Positions 31,587 to 40,274 of a stretch of 40,506 nt of DNA are shown here, one piece after another. The position numbers were made by a program, and so were the translations under genes. This DNA is from SM23-28-2 sp964512285 (GTDB lineage: Bacteria; Chloroflexota; Dehalococcoidia; SM23-28-2), in assembly GCA_964512285.1 (NCBI GenBank), contig CAZEJO010000014.1:1-40506 (forward strand), in the 5' to 3' direction. The notes beneath the pieces were generated by a model. That model worked only from the letters and a program-made list of their open reading frames with translations, searched no databases and was not told the origin of the DNA. The stretch's first letter is position 1. Every line of letters begins with the position of its first letter.

Positions 31587-32747
31587 GTGGACTACGAACT
31601 GACCGAAACCCACAGGCTAATCCGTGATACGGCGCGGCGCATCGCCCGCGAGCGCGTGCAGCCCCGCGCCGCCGAGATCGATGAGCAGGGGCAGTACCCT
31701 GAGGACATCTTCGCCGTCTTCCGCCAGGCCGGGCTTCTGGGCCTGAGCGTCCCGGTCGAGTACGGCGGCGGCGGCAGTTTACTGGGCCTGATTCTAGCCG
31801 TAGAGGAGACAGCCAAGTACTGCTGCTCCTCCGGTCTCATCCTTCTCCTCTCCGCCCTATCCACTCAGTCCATCGTTATCGGCGGCAGCGAGGAACAGAA
31901 GCGGGCCTGGCTCCCAGGCTCAGCGGCGGGCGATATCAGGGGGGCGTTCTGCCTCACCGAGCCCAACGCTGGCTCCGACGCCGCCGCCATCGAGAGCCGC
32001 GCCGTCCGCGATGGCGACGAGTACGTCATCGACGGCGAGAAGATGTTCATCTCGGGCGGCAGCGTGGCCCATTTTGTGATCGTCATCGCCAACACCGATC
32101 CTGCCGCCGGCACGCGTGGCGTCTCCGCCTTCATCGTTCCCACCGACAACCCTGGCTTCTCGGTGACCCGCCTCGACCGCAAGATGGGGGTGACCGGCGT
32201 CCCCACCGCCAACCTCGTGTTCCAGGGCTGCCGGGTGCCCGCCGCCAACCTGATCGGCGAGGAGGGGCGAGGCTTCCGTATCGCCATGCTCACCCTGGGC
32301 ACTGTCCGCCCAGTGGTGGGAGCCCGCGGCCTAGGCCTGGCCGAGGGAGCCCTAGCCTACGCTCTGGACTTCGCCCGGCAGCGCCGCACCTTCGGCCGCC
32401 CCATCCTGGAGCACCAAGTCATTCAGTTCATGCTGGCCGACATGGCTACCCAGATCGAGGCCGCCCGCCACCTGGTCTACCAGGCGGCCTGGATGGTGGA
32501 CCAGGGAAAGTACGAGCGCCAGTACGCCCCCTACCTGTCCTTCTCTAAGGTCTTCGCCACCGAGATGGCGGTCAAGGTCTCCTCCGATGCCCTCCAAATC
32601 CTGGGCGCCCAGGGCTACATGAAGGACCACCCACTGGAGCGCCACTACCGCGACGCCCGCCAACTGATGATCGTCGAGGGCACGAGCCAGATCCAGCGCA
32701 TGATCATCGCCCGTGGCCTGGCGGAGGGGGATATCGTCTACGGCTAG
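31587..32747 (+). CDS. Acyl-CoA dehydrogenase
   Basis: 386 residues from GTG 31587 after a perfect AAGGAGGAG. FAD-dependent enzymes that introduce the alpha-beta double bond in acyl-CoA. Motifs: N-terminal YELTETHRLIRDTARRIARERV, FCLTEPNAGSDAAAIESRAVRDGDEYVIDGEKMFISGG, the RTFGRPILEHQVIQFMLADMA helix, ALQILGAQGYMKDHPLERHYRDARQLMIVEGTSQIQR with catalytic Glu364. No electron-transfer flavoprotein genes are near; the substrate chain cannot be read. Confidence 0.9.
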   Translation: MDYELTETHRLIRDTARRIARERVQPRAAEIDEQGQYPEDIFAVFRQAGLLGLSVPVEYGGGGSLLGLILAVEETAKYCCSSGLILLLSALSTQSIVIGGSEEQKRAWLPGSAAGDIRGAFCLTEPNAGSDAAAIESRAVRDGDEYVIDGEKMFISGGSVAHFVIVIANTDPAAGTRGVSAFIVPTDNPGFSVTRLDRKMGVTGVPTANLVFQGCRVPAANLIGEEGRGFRIAMLTLGTVRPVVGARGLGLAEGALAYALDFARQRRTFGRPILEHQVIQFMLADMATQIEAARHLVYQAAWMVDQGKYERQYAPYLSFSKVFATEMAVKVSSDALQILGAQGYMKDHPLERHYRDARQLMIVEGTSQIQRMIIARGLAEGDIVYG

Positions 32748-32805
32748 AGGAGCGGGACGAGCGGAACCAACATCGGCTATCGGCGTTGGGATATGAGGTA
32801 GCGTC

Positions 32806-33543
32806 ATGTCGTTCGTAGTAACAGTCTACGTGCCGGAAGCCATTGTCATGGCCTCTGATAGCCGCCAAACGCTTACCCTCAAGAGTAAGGTGGAGACCGT
32901 GAACTCCGACTTCACCTACAAGACCTTCCTCCAACCCCGCCAGCAGGTGGGGGTGAGCACCTTCGGCCAGGCCGTGCTGGGCGGTGTGAGTGTACAAAGC
33001 CGGCTGGAGCGCCTCGCTGAGGAGATGGTGGATGAGGAAGACGACATCGAGACCGTGGCCAACAAGCTGGTGAGCCATCTCCACTCCAAGTATCGGCAGG
33101 CCGACACCGGCTTCTACGTGGCCGGCTACAAGCGAGAGGGGCGGACCAGCGTTCCCCACGTCTACTACTGCCACGTTAAGAAGAACCTGGTGCAGAGGCG
33201 GAACGTGAACCCAAAGACAGGAGAGGTCACCTACGGGGCGACCTGGGCCGGCCAGGTGGATGTCATCAGTCGCTTGCTGAAGGCCAAGCAGGTCGTGGGC
33301 CCCGACGGCCAGCTCGTGGAGATCGCGGGCGCCCGCATCAACTGGCACCTGATGAATGTGCAGGATGCCATCGACTTCGCCATCTATGCCGTGCGCACCA
33401 CGATCGACACGATGCGCTTCGAGGCGCGACCCAAGAACGTCGGCGGGCCCATCGATGTCCTCCTCATCACCCCCCAGGAGAGCCGCTGGATTCAGCGCAA
33501 GGAGCTCCACGGCCAGCCCTCCCTCAGCCCAGACGTGACCTAA
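32806..33543 (+). CDS. Putative proteasome-like Ntn-fold protein
   Basis: 245 residues from ATG 32806. The opening FVVTVYVPEAIVMASDSRQTLTL has the two-strand-and-turn pattern of proteasome beta/HslV subunits (Y..G(I/V)V.ASD.R.T). Later GAT(W)AGQVDVISRLLKAKQ and NVQDAIDFAIYAVRTTIDTMRFEARPKNVGGPIDVLLIT match the central helices and final strands of that fold. But the first residue after Met is Ser, not Thr, and no propeptide is visible. It could be an inactive or Ser-type Ntn protein. No partner ATPase is adjacent. Family assignment is by pattern only. Confidence 0.5.
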   Translation: MSFVVTVYVPEAIVMASDSRQTLTLKSKVETVNSDFTYKTFLQPRQQVGVSTFGQAVLGGVSVQSRLERLAEEMVDEEDDIETVANKLVSHLHSKYRQADTGFYVAGYKREGRTSVPHVYYCHVKKNLVQRRNVNPKTGEVTYGATWAGQVDVISRLLKAKQVVGPDGQLVEIAGARINWHLMNVQDAIDFAIYAVRTTIDTMRFEARPKNVGGPIDVLLITPQESRWIQRKELHGQPSLSPDVT

Positions 33544-33572
33544 CCGGTCCTTGGGGCGAAAGGGGTAACAGA

Positions 33573-35666
33573 GTGCGTGTCGGTGTCTTTCTCGCCACCT
33601 TTCTCTTGCTGGCGACGCTGGCGCTCACCGCCTGCACCCAGGAGGAAGCGGCCCCGCCGTCGCCCACGCCAACGCCGTCCTCGTCCAGCGTAGCGGAAGA
33701 ATTCCTTAGCCTCTGGCAGGAAGGCACCTACAGCGAGATGTACGACCTGCTGGCCTCCTCCGCCCAGGCCGAGATCAGCCGCCAGGACTTCGTTGACCGC
33801 TATCAGGCCATCGCCGAGGAGGCCACCATCAGCGGCGTGAGCTATCTATTCCAGCCATCGCCCGACCCCGATGCCGGCGAGCTGCCCTTCTCGGCCACCA
33901 TCTCCACCGCCTTCTTCGGCGACATCGCCCAGATAAACACGATGGAGATGGTGAAGGAGGGCCAGGGCAGCGAAGAACGCTGGCGCATACTCTGGAGCCC
34001 CTCTCTCATCTTCCGCGAGCTGACCGGCGTATCGCTCGTCCACCTCTTCACCGACGTGCCCCAGCGAGGCGCCATCTACGATCGCCATGGAAACCCCCTG
34101 GCCCTGGACGGCAGCGTGCACGTGGTGGGGGCCGTGCCAGGCCTGATCAAGGACAAGGAGACGCTTATCTCCGCCCTGGCCGAGAGGCTGGAGATGACGG
34201 AGGAGAAGATACGAGAAGAACTGGAGGCGGACGTTCCCTCCTACTACTTCATCCCCCTCAAGACCATGTCCTACGGCACGCCCGAGGAGACCATCCAGTC
34301 TTTCTATGCGCTGCAGGACGAAGGCGTGGTCGTCCGGCCGCAGCTCCAGCGGGCGTACCCTCAGGGCAGCCTGGCCGGCCACACCCTGGGCTATCTCACA
34401 GAGGTGAGCGAGGAGCAGCTAGAGGATCTGGCCGGCCAGGGCTATCGGGCCGGCGACATGGTGGGAGCGGCCGGCCTCGAGGCCTACTTCCAGGACGAAC
34501 TGGCAGGCCAACGAGGCGGGACGCTGGCCATCATCACCCCCGAGGGCACCATCTCCCATGTGCTGGCCAAGAAGGAGGCCAGACCGGGCAAGGATATCCA
34601 CCTGACCATCGACATCAACGTCCAGCGGGAAGCGGAGGCGGCCCTGGGCGACCGCGCGGGGAGCATCGTCGTGATGGACCCCATCGACAATAGCACCCTG
34701 GCCATCGCCAGCCACCCGACCATCAACCCCAACGATTTCATCGACGGCCTTAGCGCGGAGGTCTTCCAGCAGTTGGCCTCCGATCCGCGCCAGCCCTTCT
34801 TCCATCGGGCCGTCCTGGCCACCACCGCGCCGGGCTCCACCTTCAAGGTGGTGACCATGGCCGCCGGCCTGGAGAAGGGCGGCTACACCGCCAGCTCCAC
34901 CCTGCCCTGCTCGCCAGTGTGGTACGGACTGGGGCCGGATTACCCCAAGCGCAACTGGCAGTCGGTGGACCGCGGCCTCCTGACGCTGGGCCAAGGGCTG
35001 ATGGCCTCCTGCAATCCCGTTTTCTACGAGGTGGGTCTCACGCTGGATCATATCGACCCGGAGATCCTGCCTTCGTTCGCTGCCGCCTTCGGCTTCGGCA
35101 AGCCATCGGGATTGGTCGGCCTGGAGGAGGCCGAGGGGGTGGCAGCGGGCCCGGCCTGGAAGCTAGAACAGTGGGAAGAGCCCTGGTACAGCGGCGACAG
35201 TGTGAACATGAGCATAGGCCAAGGCTTCCTCTTGGTCACCCCTTTGCAGCTAGCCAACATGTACAGCGCCATCGCCAGAAGCGGCATCCTGCGTACGCCC
35301 CTTCTGGTGCAGCGCATCGCCTCCCCCGAGGGGGTGGTGTCCCAGGAGTTCACCGCCGCCGAGATCAACCCTCTGCCAGCCTCTCAGGCCACCCTGGAAG
35401 CCATCCGCGCGGGCCTGACCCTGGTTGTCGCCGACCCGGGCGGCACCGCCTACAGCACCTTCCTGGGCTCGAGCGTGGCGGCGGCGGGGAAATCGGGCAC
35501 GGCCGAGGACATTGTCTTCCAGGACCACGTCTTTTTCGTGGCCTACGCCCCTCGCGACGACCCGGCCATCGTGACTCTGGTGGCCCTGGACGAGGGCCAG
35601 TCGGGCTCCCTAGAAGCGGGGCCGATGGTGCGACGCGTCCTGGAGGCCTACCTGGCGGGCGGCTAG
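33573..35666 (+). CDS. Class B penicillin-binding protein with lipobox and MecA-N-like domain
   Basis: 697 residues from GTG 33573. Lipoprotein signal with lipobox LTAC (Cys21). Residues 37-150 are an NTF2-like domain (AEEFLSLWQEGTYSEMYDLL) as at the N terminus of MecA/PbpA-type PBPs. A dimerisation domain (VPQRGAIYDRHGNPLA) and the transpeptidase follow with STFK (422-425, Ser acylated), SCN (479-481) and KSGT (640-643). It crosslinks peptidoglycan outside the membrane. PBPs normally use a signal anchor; a lipidated one is less common. The monoderm wall is thus supported by the window. Confidence 0.85.
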   Translation: MRVGVFLATFLLLATLALTACTQEEAAPPSPTPTPSSSSVAEEFLSLWQEGTYSEMYDLLASSAQAEISRQDFVDRYQAIAEEATISGVSYLFQPSPDPDAGELPFSATISTAFFGDIAQINTMEMVKEGQGSEERWRILWSPSLIFRELTGVSLVHLFTDVPQRGAIYDRHGNPLALDGSVHVVGAVPGLIKDKETLISALAERLEMTEEKIREELEADVPSYYFIPLKTMSYGTPEETIQSFYALQDEGVVVRPQLQRAYPQGSLAGHTLGYLTEVSEEQLEDLAGQGYRAGDMVGAAGLEAYFQDELAGQRGGTLAIITPEGTISHVLAKKEARPGKDIHLTIDINVQREAEAALGDRAGSIVVMDPIDNSTLAIASHPTINPNDFIDGLSAEVFQQLASDPRQPFFHRAVLATTAPGSTFKVVTMAAGLEKGGYTASSTLPCSPVWYGLGPDYPKRNWQSVDRGLLTLGQGLMASCNPVFYEVGLTLDHIDPEILPSFAAAFGFGKPSGLVGLEEAEGVAAGPAWKLEQWEEPWYSGDSVNMSIGQGFLLVTPLQLANMYSAIARSGILRTPLLVQRIASPEGVVSQEFTAAEINPLPASQATLEAIRAGLTLVVADPGGTAYSTFLGSSVAAAGKSGTAEDIVFQDHVFFVAYAPRDDPAIVTLVALDEGQSGSLEAGPMVRRVLEAYLAGG

Positions 35667-35733
35667 GCCTGCTTGCTGGCCTCTTAGGCCCGATGCTAAA
35701 ATAGACGAAAGGTGTTGTGCTGCCCGGCCCGCT

Positions 35734-36171
35734 ATGGATAACGATTTCGCCATCGATATTAACGCTATCTTCGAGGTCATCGACAAGGCCGATGTCATCA
35801 CCATCCGCTTCCTGATCCTGCCCGAGCGTCTCCTCATCGACACCCGCCGCTCGGAGAGCGAAGGTCCCCTGATAAAGGCCGTGCCGCGGGCTGCGTCGCT
35901 CGAGGAGCGCTTCAAGAGCATCAAGCAACTGCGCCCTCGCTTCCGTCTTCCCGAGAAGATCACCGCCATCTGGTGGCCCAAGCACGTCCAGGAGCTGGTC
36001 ACCTGCGGCGTTTGGGATCGCATCGTACAGCGGCTGACCAACGCTGGCTTCCCTCAGGCAGCCGAGCATTGCCAGGAGATCCTGGAGGAACTCATCCGGC
36101 AAGAGGAGCAAGAAACCATCAACGCCATCGCTGGCAAGGACTACCAGTACCTCTGGGAGAGAACGCGCTAG
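35734..36171 (+). CDS. Conserved-looking protein of unknown function
   Basis: 145 residues from ATG 35734 without a clear ribosome site; a TAAAAT box lies 33-38 bp before it. N-terminal strands (DVITIRFLILPERLLIDTRR), then a basic loop and two helices (EERFKSIKQLRPRF, HVQELVTCGVWDRIVQRLTNAGF). No known domain. Four bp before the zincin gene, so one operon. Confidence 0.6.
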   Translation: MDNDFAIDINAIFEVIDKADVITIRFLILPERLLIDTRRSESEGPLIKAVPRAASLEERFKSIKQLRPRFRLPEKITAIWWPKHVQELVTCGVWDRIVQRLTNAGFPQAAEHCQEILEELIRQEEQETINAIAGKDYQYLWERTR

Positions 36172-36175
36172 GCTG

Positions 36176-36544
36176 ATGCGACGGCACGATTTCGAGAAGC
36201 TGGTTCTCGAAGCCCTGGCCAGGATACCCGCCGAGTTCCAAGAGCACCTCCAGAACCTGGATGTCGTGGTCAAGTGGCGGCCCAGCCCGGCGGAGCGGCG
36301 CGAGGCAGGCAGTGACTCCGACGATACCCTCTTCGGCCTCTATCTGGGCGTGCCTCTCAGCGAGCGAGGCGCCTACTACAACATGGTTCTGCCCGACAAG
36401 ATCGTGATATACCAAGAGGCCCACGAGCAGTTCTTTCCCAGCCGGGAGGAGATGGTCGAGGAACTGCGCAAGACTGTGCTCCACGAGCTCGGCCACTACC
36501 TGGGGTTCGATGAGGATCGCCTGGAGGAGCTAGACCTAGGCTAG
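36176..36544 (+). CDS. Minimal zincin metalloprotease (Zincin_1 type)
   Basis: 122 residues from ATG 36176. The Zn motif VLHELGHYLGFDEDRL has His103, Glu104, His107 and Asp112 as the likely third ligand. The N terminus FEKLVLEALARIPAEFQEHLQNLDVVV and DKIVIYQ fit the minimal zincin family (PF06262-like). No signal peptide. The natural substrate is unknown. It follows the unknown gene by four bp and precedes a membrane gene by 13 bp. Confidence 0.8.
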   Translation: MRRHDFEKLVLEALARIPAEFQEHLQNLDVVVKWRPSPAERREAGSDSDDTLFGLYLGVPLSERGAYYNMVLPDKIVIYQEAHEQFFPSREEMVEELRKTVLHELGHYLGFDEDRLEELDLG

Positions 36545-36557
36545 AAGGAGGTTGCCC

Positions 36558-37022
36558 ATGGCGTCGACCGGGGAAGTTCAACCAACCGCGCCTCAACCCA
36601 GCGTCCTACAAGCGCTACGCCAGCCGAGGATCGTTCTCATTCTGCTGGCCACCTGGGCCATCCTGGGCGTCATCGCCCAGGTGTTGTCCGGCAGCTTCCT
36701 CTTCGATATGGAAGGGCATGAGGCTTCTGGCATCCTGGCTGGCCGGGCGTTCAGCGCCTCGATGGTGATCCCCGCCATCATCTACCTGTGGGCGGCCCGC
36801 GACCCCAAGCGCCATCGTCAAGTCTTCTGGCTGGCGCTCATCGAGCAGGTGGTCATCGTGCTTAGCTGTTTCTACCACCGGGGCGCTGGCGACATCACCT
36901 GGGCAGGGACCATCATTCCGGCTGCCATATCCGGGGGGCTCGTCTTCCTCGTCTTCTTCAACCTGTTCCAACCCCGCCAGGAAGCACCGCCGGCCGGAGC
37001 GCCGCCTACGTATTCTGCTTAA
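36558..37022 (+). CDS. Four-helix membrane protein, unknown
   Basis: 154 residues from ATG 36558, chosen over TTG 36552 because GAAGGAGG ends at 36551. Four hydrophobic segments (IVLILLATWAILGVIAQVL, FSASMVIPAIIYLWAA, FWLALIEQVVIVLSCFY, TIIPAAISGGLVFLVFFNLF) with a Pro-rich C tail. No domain recognised. Its end overlaps the end of the convergent aldolase gene by 17 bp. Confidence 0.65.
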   Translation: MASTGEVQPTAPQPSVLQALRQPRIVLILLATWAILGVIAQVLSGSFLFDMEGHEASGILAGRAFSASMVIPAIIYLWAARDPKRHRQVFWLALIEQVVIVLSCFYHRGAGDITWAGTIIPAAISGGLVFLVFFNLFQPRQEAPPAGAPPTYSA

Positions 37023-37554
37023 GGGCGCGCAGCAGCCACAGAACCTCGGCGCTCTCCTCCAGCACCGATGTCCACTGGAGAGCCTGCCATAGGCTCTCGC
37101 CACGGGCGTAGCTTCCGTGCCCAGCCATCACGACTATCTTGTGCTGCCGCAGGGCATCGGCCAGAGCCTGGGCCACGTCCTCGCCCCTGGGCACCACCGG
37201 CACGACGCCCAGATAGTGCTGGCCCTCCAGGTCCTGGGGCCGGATCTCCTTCCCCACCAGCGACAGGGCGATGGCATGGCGAGGATGGGCGTGGACGACC
37301 GTCTCGGCCTCGCTGGCGACGGCGTAGATAGCCTGGTGGATGGCCAGGTCCATGGACGGCTCAACCCCGGGCTCCAAGCCCGACCTCACCTCCACCAGGT
37401 CCCCCTCCGCCAGGTGACCCAGGCGGCTGCCGTGGCTGGTGACTATCAGGCCCTCGCCCTGGCGAACGCTCATGTTGCCCCCGTGAGAGGAGACAAGGCC
37501 AGCGGCGTACAGGTCTCGCCCCACCTGCTGGAACTGCTCCAGAAGAGATGTCAT
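37006..37554 (-). CDS. Class II aldolase/epimerase
   Basis: 182 residues from ATG 37554, after AGGAGTTCACTG. Zn-dependent class II aldolase of the fuculose-phosphate type: SSHGGNMSVR, LEPGVEPSMDLAIHQAIY, VVHAHPRHAIALS (Zn ligands His88, His90) and MAGHGSYARG (His146). At the acid/base position FucA has Glu in SSEW; here it is Asp (Asp69 in SMDLAIH). It cleaves a phosphorylated or plain sugar-acid intermediate. Last gene of the sugar-acid operon. Confidence 0.75.
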   Translation of the reverse strand: MTSLLEQFQQVGRDLYAAGLVSSHGGNMSVRQGEGLIVTSHGSRLGHLAEGDLVEVRSGLEPGVEPSMDLAIHQAIYAVASEAETVVHAHPRHAIALSLVGKEIRPQDLEGQHYLGVVPVVPRGEDVAQALADALRQHKIVVMAGHGSYARGESLWQALQWTSVLEESAEVLWLLRALKQNT

Positions 37555-37564
37555 CAGTGAACTC

Positions 37565-38713
37565 CTATCGCCCGCCCAATCGCCCGCCGACCAACAGCAG
37601 GCGAGCGACTCCCTCGGCGGCATCGGCCACCAGGCTCGCCCCCTGGGCCATCGCCTCCCCCACCGACATCGCCCGCGGCGTAATGGCTACCACCGCATCG
37701 AACGCTTCGCCCAGCGCTGGCCGGCAGTCCTCCGCCAGAGAGCCGGCGATGGCTATCACCGGCAGGCCACAGTCTTTGGCCAGTCTGGCCACCTCCCAGG
37801 GCGCCTTGCCGAAGCTGGTCTGGGCGTCCAGCCGCCCCTCGCCGGTGAGCGCCAGGTCGGCCCCCTCCAGCTTCTGCTTGAGCCCCACCGCTTCGGCCAC
37901 AAGCTGGGACCCCAGGACAAGCTCTGCCCCCAGAAAGGCCGCCAGCCCCGCTCCCAGGCCGCCGGCCGCGCCTGCGCCCGCCAGGTCGAGAACGCTCACG
38001 CCTAGGTCGCGCTCGATGACCTGAGCGTAGCGCCTCAGGGCAGCGTCCAGCTCTTGGGCCACCTCCGGCGTCGCGCCTTTCTGCGGGCCGTAGAGCAGCG
38101 AAGCCCCCTCAGGACCACACAGAAGGTTAAAGACATCGGTGGCGGCGAGAACCCGGCACTGCCCGACGCGAGAGTCCAGGCCCGCCAGGTCGATGCGCTC
38201 CAGGCGAGCTAGAGCCGCGCCGCCGGGCGGCAGGTCCTGCCCCGCGTCGTCCAGAAGGCGAGCGCCCAGGGCCTGAGCCATGCCAGCGCCGCCGTCGTTG
38301 GTGGAGCTGCCCCCTATGCCGACGATGATGCGAGAGCAGCCGGCGTCCAGGGCAGCCCGGATTATCTCGCCTGTGCCGTAGGTTGAGGCGATGCGGGGGT
38401 CGCGCTCGTCCTCAGTCAGCAGGGTCAGGCCGGAGGCGGCGGCCATCTCGATGACGGCGGTACCGTCGTCGATGATGCCCCAGGCGGCCTCTAGGGGCCG
38501 GCCCAGAGCGTCGTGGGCCGCCGCCGTCATCCGCCGACCGTTCTTGGCCGCAGCTACCACCGCCTCCACCGTGCCCGGCCCACCGTCGGCCATGGGCACC
38601 AGCTCCAGGCTGGCGTCGGGCAGGGCGCGCCGCAGCCCTTCCGCCATGGCCTGAGCTGCCTGGACGGCGCTGAGGCTACCCTTGAACTCCTGCGGGGCGA
38701 CGACAATTCTCAT
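37565..38713 (-). CDS. glxK: Glycerate kinase (GlxK/GarK type)
   Basis: 382 residues from ATG 38713; longer in-frame versions read back into the dehydratase gene and are rejected. Family motifs: MRIVVAPQEFKGSLSAVQAA, PMADGGPGT (usual DGGEGT, here Pro for Glu), IIVGIGGSSTNDGGAGMAQALGARLLD, and GEGRLDAQTSFGKAPWEVARLA. It phosphorylates glycerate to 2-phosphoglycerate (or 3-), placing the operon's product in glycolysis. 13 bp after the dehydratase gene. Confidence 0.85.
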   Translation of the reverse strand: MRIVVAPQEFKGSLSAVQAAQAMAEGLRRALPDASLELVPMADGGPGTVEAVVAAAKNGRRMTAAAHDALGRPLEAAWGIIDDGTAVIEMAAASGLTLLTEDERDPRIASTYGTGEIIRAALDAGCSRIIVGIGGSSTNDGGAGMAQALGARLLDDAGQDLPPGGAALARLERIDLAGLDSRVGQCRVLAATDVFNLLCGPEGASLLYGPQKGATPEVAQELDAALRRYAQVIERDLGVSVLDLAGAGAAGGLGAGLAAFLGAELVLGSQLVAEAVGLKQKLEGADLALTGEGRLDAQTSFGKAPWEVARLAKDCGLPVIAIAGSLAEDCRPALGEAFDAVVAITPRAMSVGEAMAQGASLVADAAEGVARLLLVGGRLGGR

Positions 38714-38726
38714 ATCGGCGAAGACG

Positions 38727-39893
38727 TCAGAAGGCCGGACCCTGCTGGGCGATGGCGAACACCGCCTGACCATTGATCTCGGCCCTGGTCTTCTCACCAC
38801 GAGCGACCCGCAGCAGCAGATCCATGATCTGCTCGCCGACCTGGTCGGCGCTCTTTCCGGCCAGAATGACCCCAGCATCGAGGTCGATGTCGTCAGGCAT
38901 AGCCTCAAACAGCTCGGAGTTGGAGGAGATCTTGATCACTGGGACGGCTGGGAATCCCACCGGAGTGCCTCGGCCGGTGGTGAAGAGGATGACCTGGGCG
39001 CCGGCCGCCGCCATGCCAGCCAGGCTCTCGACGTCGTAGCCGGGCGTGTCCATGACCACCAGGCCCTTCCTGCCTGGCCGATCCGCGTAGTCGACCACCT
39101 CCCGGATGGGCGAACTGCCGCCCTTGGTGACGCAGCCCAGGCTCTTCTCGGCAATGGTGGTGAGCCCCGATTCGACGTTGCCGGGGGCCATGACGACATC
39201 GGCCAGCGGCCCCAGAGCCTCCCGCGCCCACGCCTCCTGCCGCTCCACCTTCGCCTTGAGCTTGGCGGCCACCTCCTCGCTTTCCGCTAACTTGAGCAGT
39301 GGCCCTAAGGCACCGATCATCTCCGTGGTCTCGGCAAGAATGACCGTGCCGCCCAGCTCCACCAGCCGGTCGGCGGCCTTTCCCACCGCCGGATTGGCAG
39401 TGAGGCCGGAGAAAGTATCCGAGCCGCCGCACTCCAGGCCGATCGTCAGGTCGGCGGCCGTGCCTTTCTGGCGCGGCAACTCCTCCAGCTCGCCAAGCAA
39501 GCGGCGCGCCAGGGCCTCGGCTTGATCGGCCGCCTTCTTCGATCCGCCCACATCCTGAATGACCACGGTCTCCACCGGCTTGCCGCTGCTGGCCAGCGTG
39601 CCTTTCAGCAGAGCAGCCGAGACCACCTCGCAGCCGAGGCCCACCAGCACTGCCGCCCCCACGTTCGGGTTCTGCACCAGGCCAGCCAGGGTCTTGACCT
39701 GGAGGCCCATATCGGAGCCGCCGCGGCCACAGCCGTGGGCGTGCTCCACCGCCACTACGTTCGGCAGCCGCCGCCCGACCTCCCGTACGACCCCCGCCGC
39801 GCAGGCGACTGTGGCCAGCACTAGGCAGTGGTTGCGGATGCCCATACGGCCATCGGGCCGCCGCCAGCCCTGGAAGACGAAATCCTCGCTCAT
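38727..39893 (-). CDS. UxaA-type dehydratase, large subunit
   Basis: 388 residues from ATG 39893. The UxaA/GarD/SuyB family: FQGWRRPDGRMGIRNHCLVLATVACAAGVV, HGCGRGGSD (metal/substrate Cys), VGLGCEVVS, GLECGGSDTFSGLTANPAVG, VMDTPGYDVESLAGMAAAGAQVILFTTGRGTPVG and PVIKISSNSELFEAM. This family dehydrates altronate, galactarate or similar acids, or splits sulfolactate. Stop of the small-subunit gene overlaps this ATG by the usual ATGA four bases. Substrate undecided: the kinase and aldolase downstream favour a hexarate or tetronate. Confidence 0.85.
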   Translation of the reverse strand: MSEDFVFQGWRRPDGRMGIRNHCLVLATVACAAGVVREVGRRLPNVVAVEHAHGCGRGGSDMGLQVKTLAGLVQNPNVGAAVLVGLGCEVVSAALLKGTLASSGKPVETVVIQDVGGSKKAADQAEALARRLLGELEELPRQKGTAADLTIGLECGGSDTFSGLTANPAVGKAADRLVELGGTVILAETTEMIGALGPLLKLAESEEVAAKLKAKVERQEAWAREALGPLADVVMAPGNVESGLTTIAEKSLGCVTKGGSSPIREVVDYADRPGRKGLVVMDTPGYDVESLAGMAAAGAQVILFTTGRGTPVGFPAVPVIKISSNSELFEAMPDDIDLDAGVILAGKSADQVGEQIMDLLLRVARGEKTRAEINGQAVFAIAQQGPAF

Positions 39894-40153
39894 TTTCCGC
39901 GCGCCAGATTATGGGTATGCACGTACTCGCCCGCTGCGATGTCCTTCGTGGCCCTGCCGATCTCCTCGCCGTAGCGGATCACGGCCTCGCCGCAAGCGAC
40001 CGGACCGAGAGCCACCTTGCTGCCACGGGGAATGGCATCGACCGCCCGAATCTCAGTGCCGTCATCGAGCCGCACCACGTCGCCCGCCTGGACGTCCGCA
40101 GCCACCACCGCCACGTTATCTCTAGGATGCACCCGTATGCCCAGCACCGCCAT
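39890..40153 (-). CDS. UxaA-type dehydratase, small SAF-domain subunit
   Basis: 87 residues from ATG 40153. SAF-domain subunit that pairs with the large dehydratase: IRVHPRDNVAVVAADVQAGDVVRL, DAIPRGSKVALGPVACGEAVIRYGEEIGRATKDIAAGEYVHTHNLA (HTHN, a family hallmark). In UxaA of E. coli the two parts are one chain; separate subunits are seen in SuyAB and many hydrolases of this family. The TGA overlaps the ATG of the large subunit. Confidence 0.8.
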   Translation of the reverse strand: MAVLGIRVHPRDNVAVVAADVQAGDVVRLDDGTEIRAVDAIPRGSKVALGPVACGEAVIRYGEEIGRATKDIAAGEYVHTHNLARGK

Positions 40154-40233
40154 GCCATTAGTTCTACCAGCCCGCGTGGAGCAGGTCAACAACCGCAGTC
40201 TCATGCCGTTCGAAAATTTGTTCTCAAAACCCC

Positions 40234-40262
40234 TTGACAAAGAACGGGCGTTCTGCTATTCT
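40234..40262 (+). promoter_or_regulatory. Promoter of the zinc-ribbon microprotein
   Basis: Perfect TTGACA (40234-40239), 17 bp, TATTCT (40257-40262). The first SOS box lies within the spacer. Same design as the promoter at 10905-10933. Confidence 0.75.
40242..40253. promoter_or_regulatory. LexA box 1
   Basis: GAAC-GGGC-GTTC, flanked by A and T as AGAAC...GTTCT, inside the promoter spacer. Confidence 0.75.
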
Positions 40263-40274
40263 TTGGCCATCAAA

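Noticed and set aside
35365..36273. 302-codon minus-strand frame across the PBP end and small genes
   Set aside because: Spans three plus-strand genes; Pro/Arg-rich shadow without a ribosome site.
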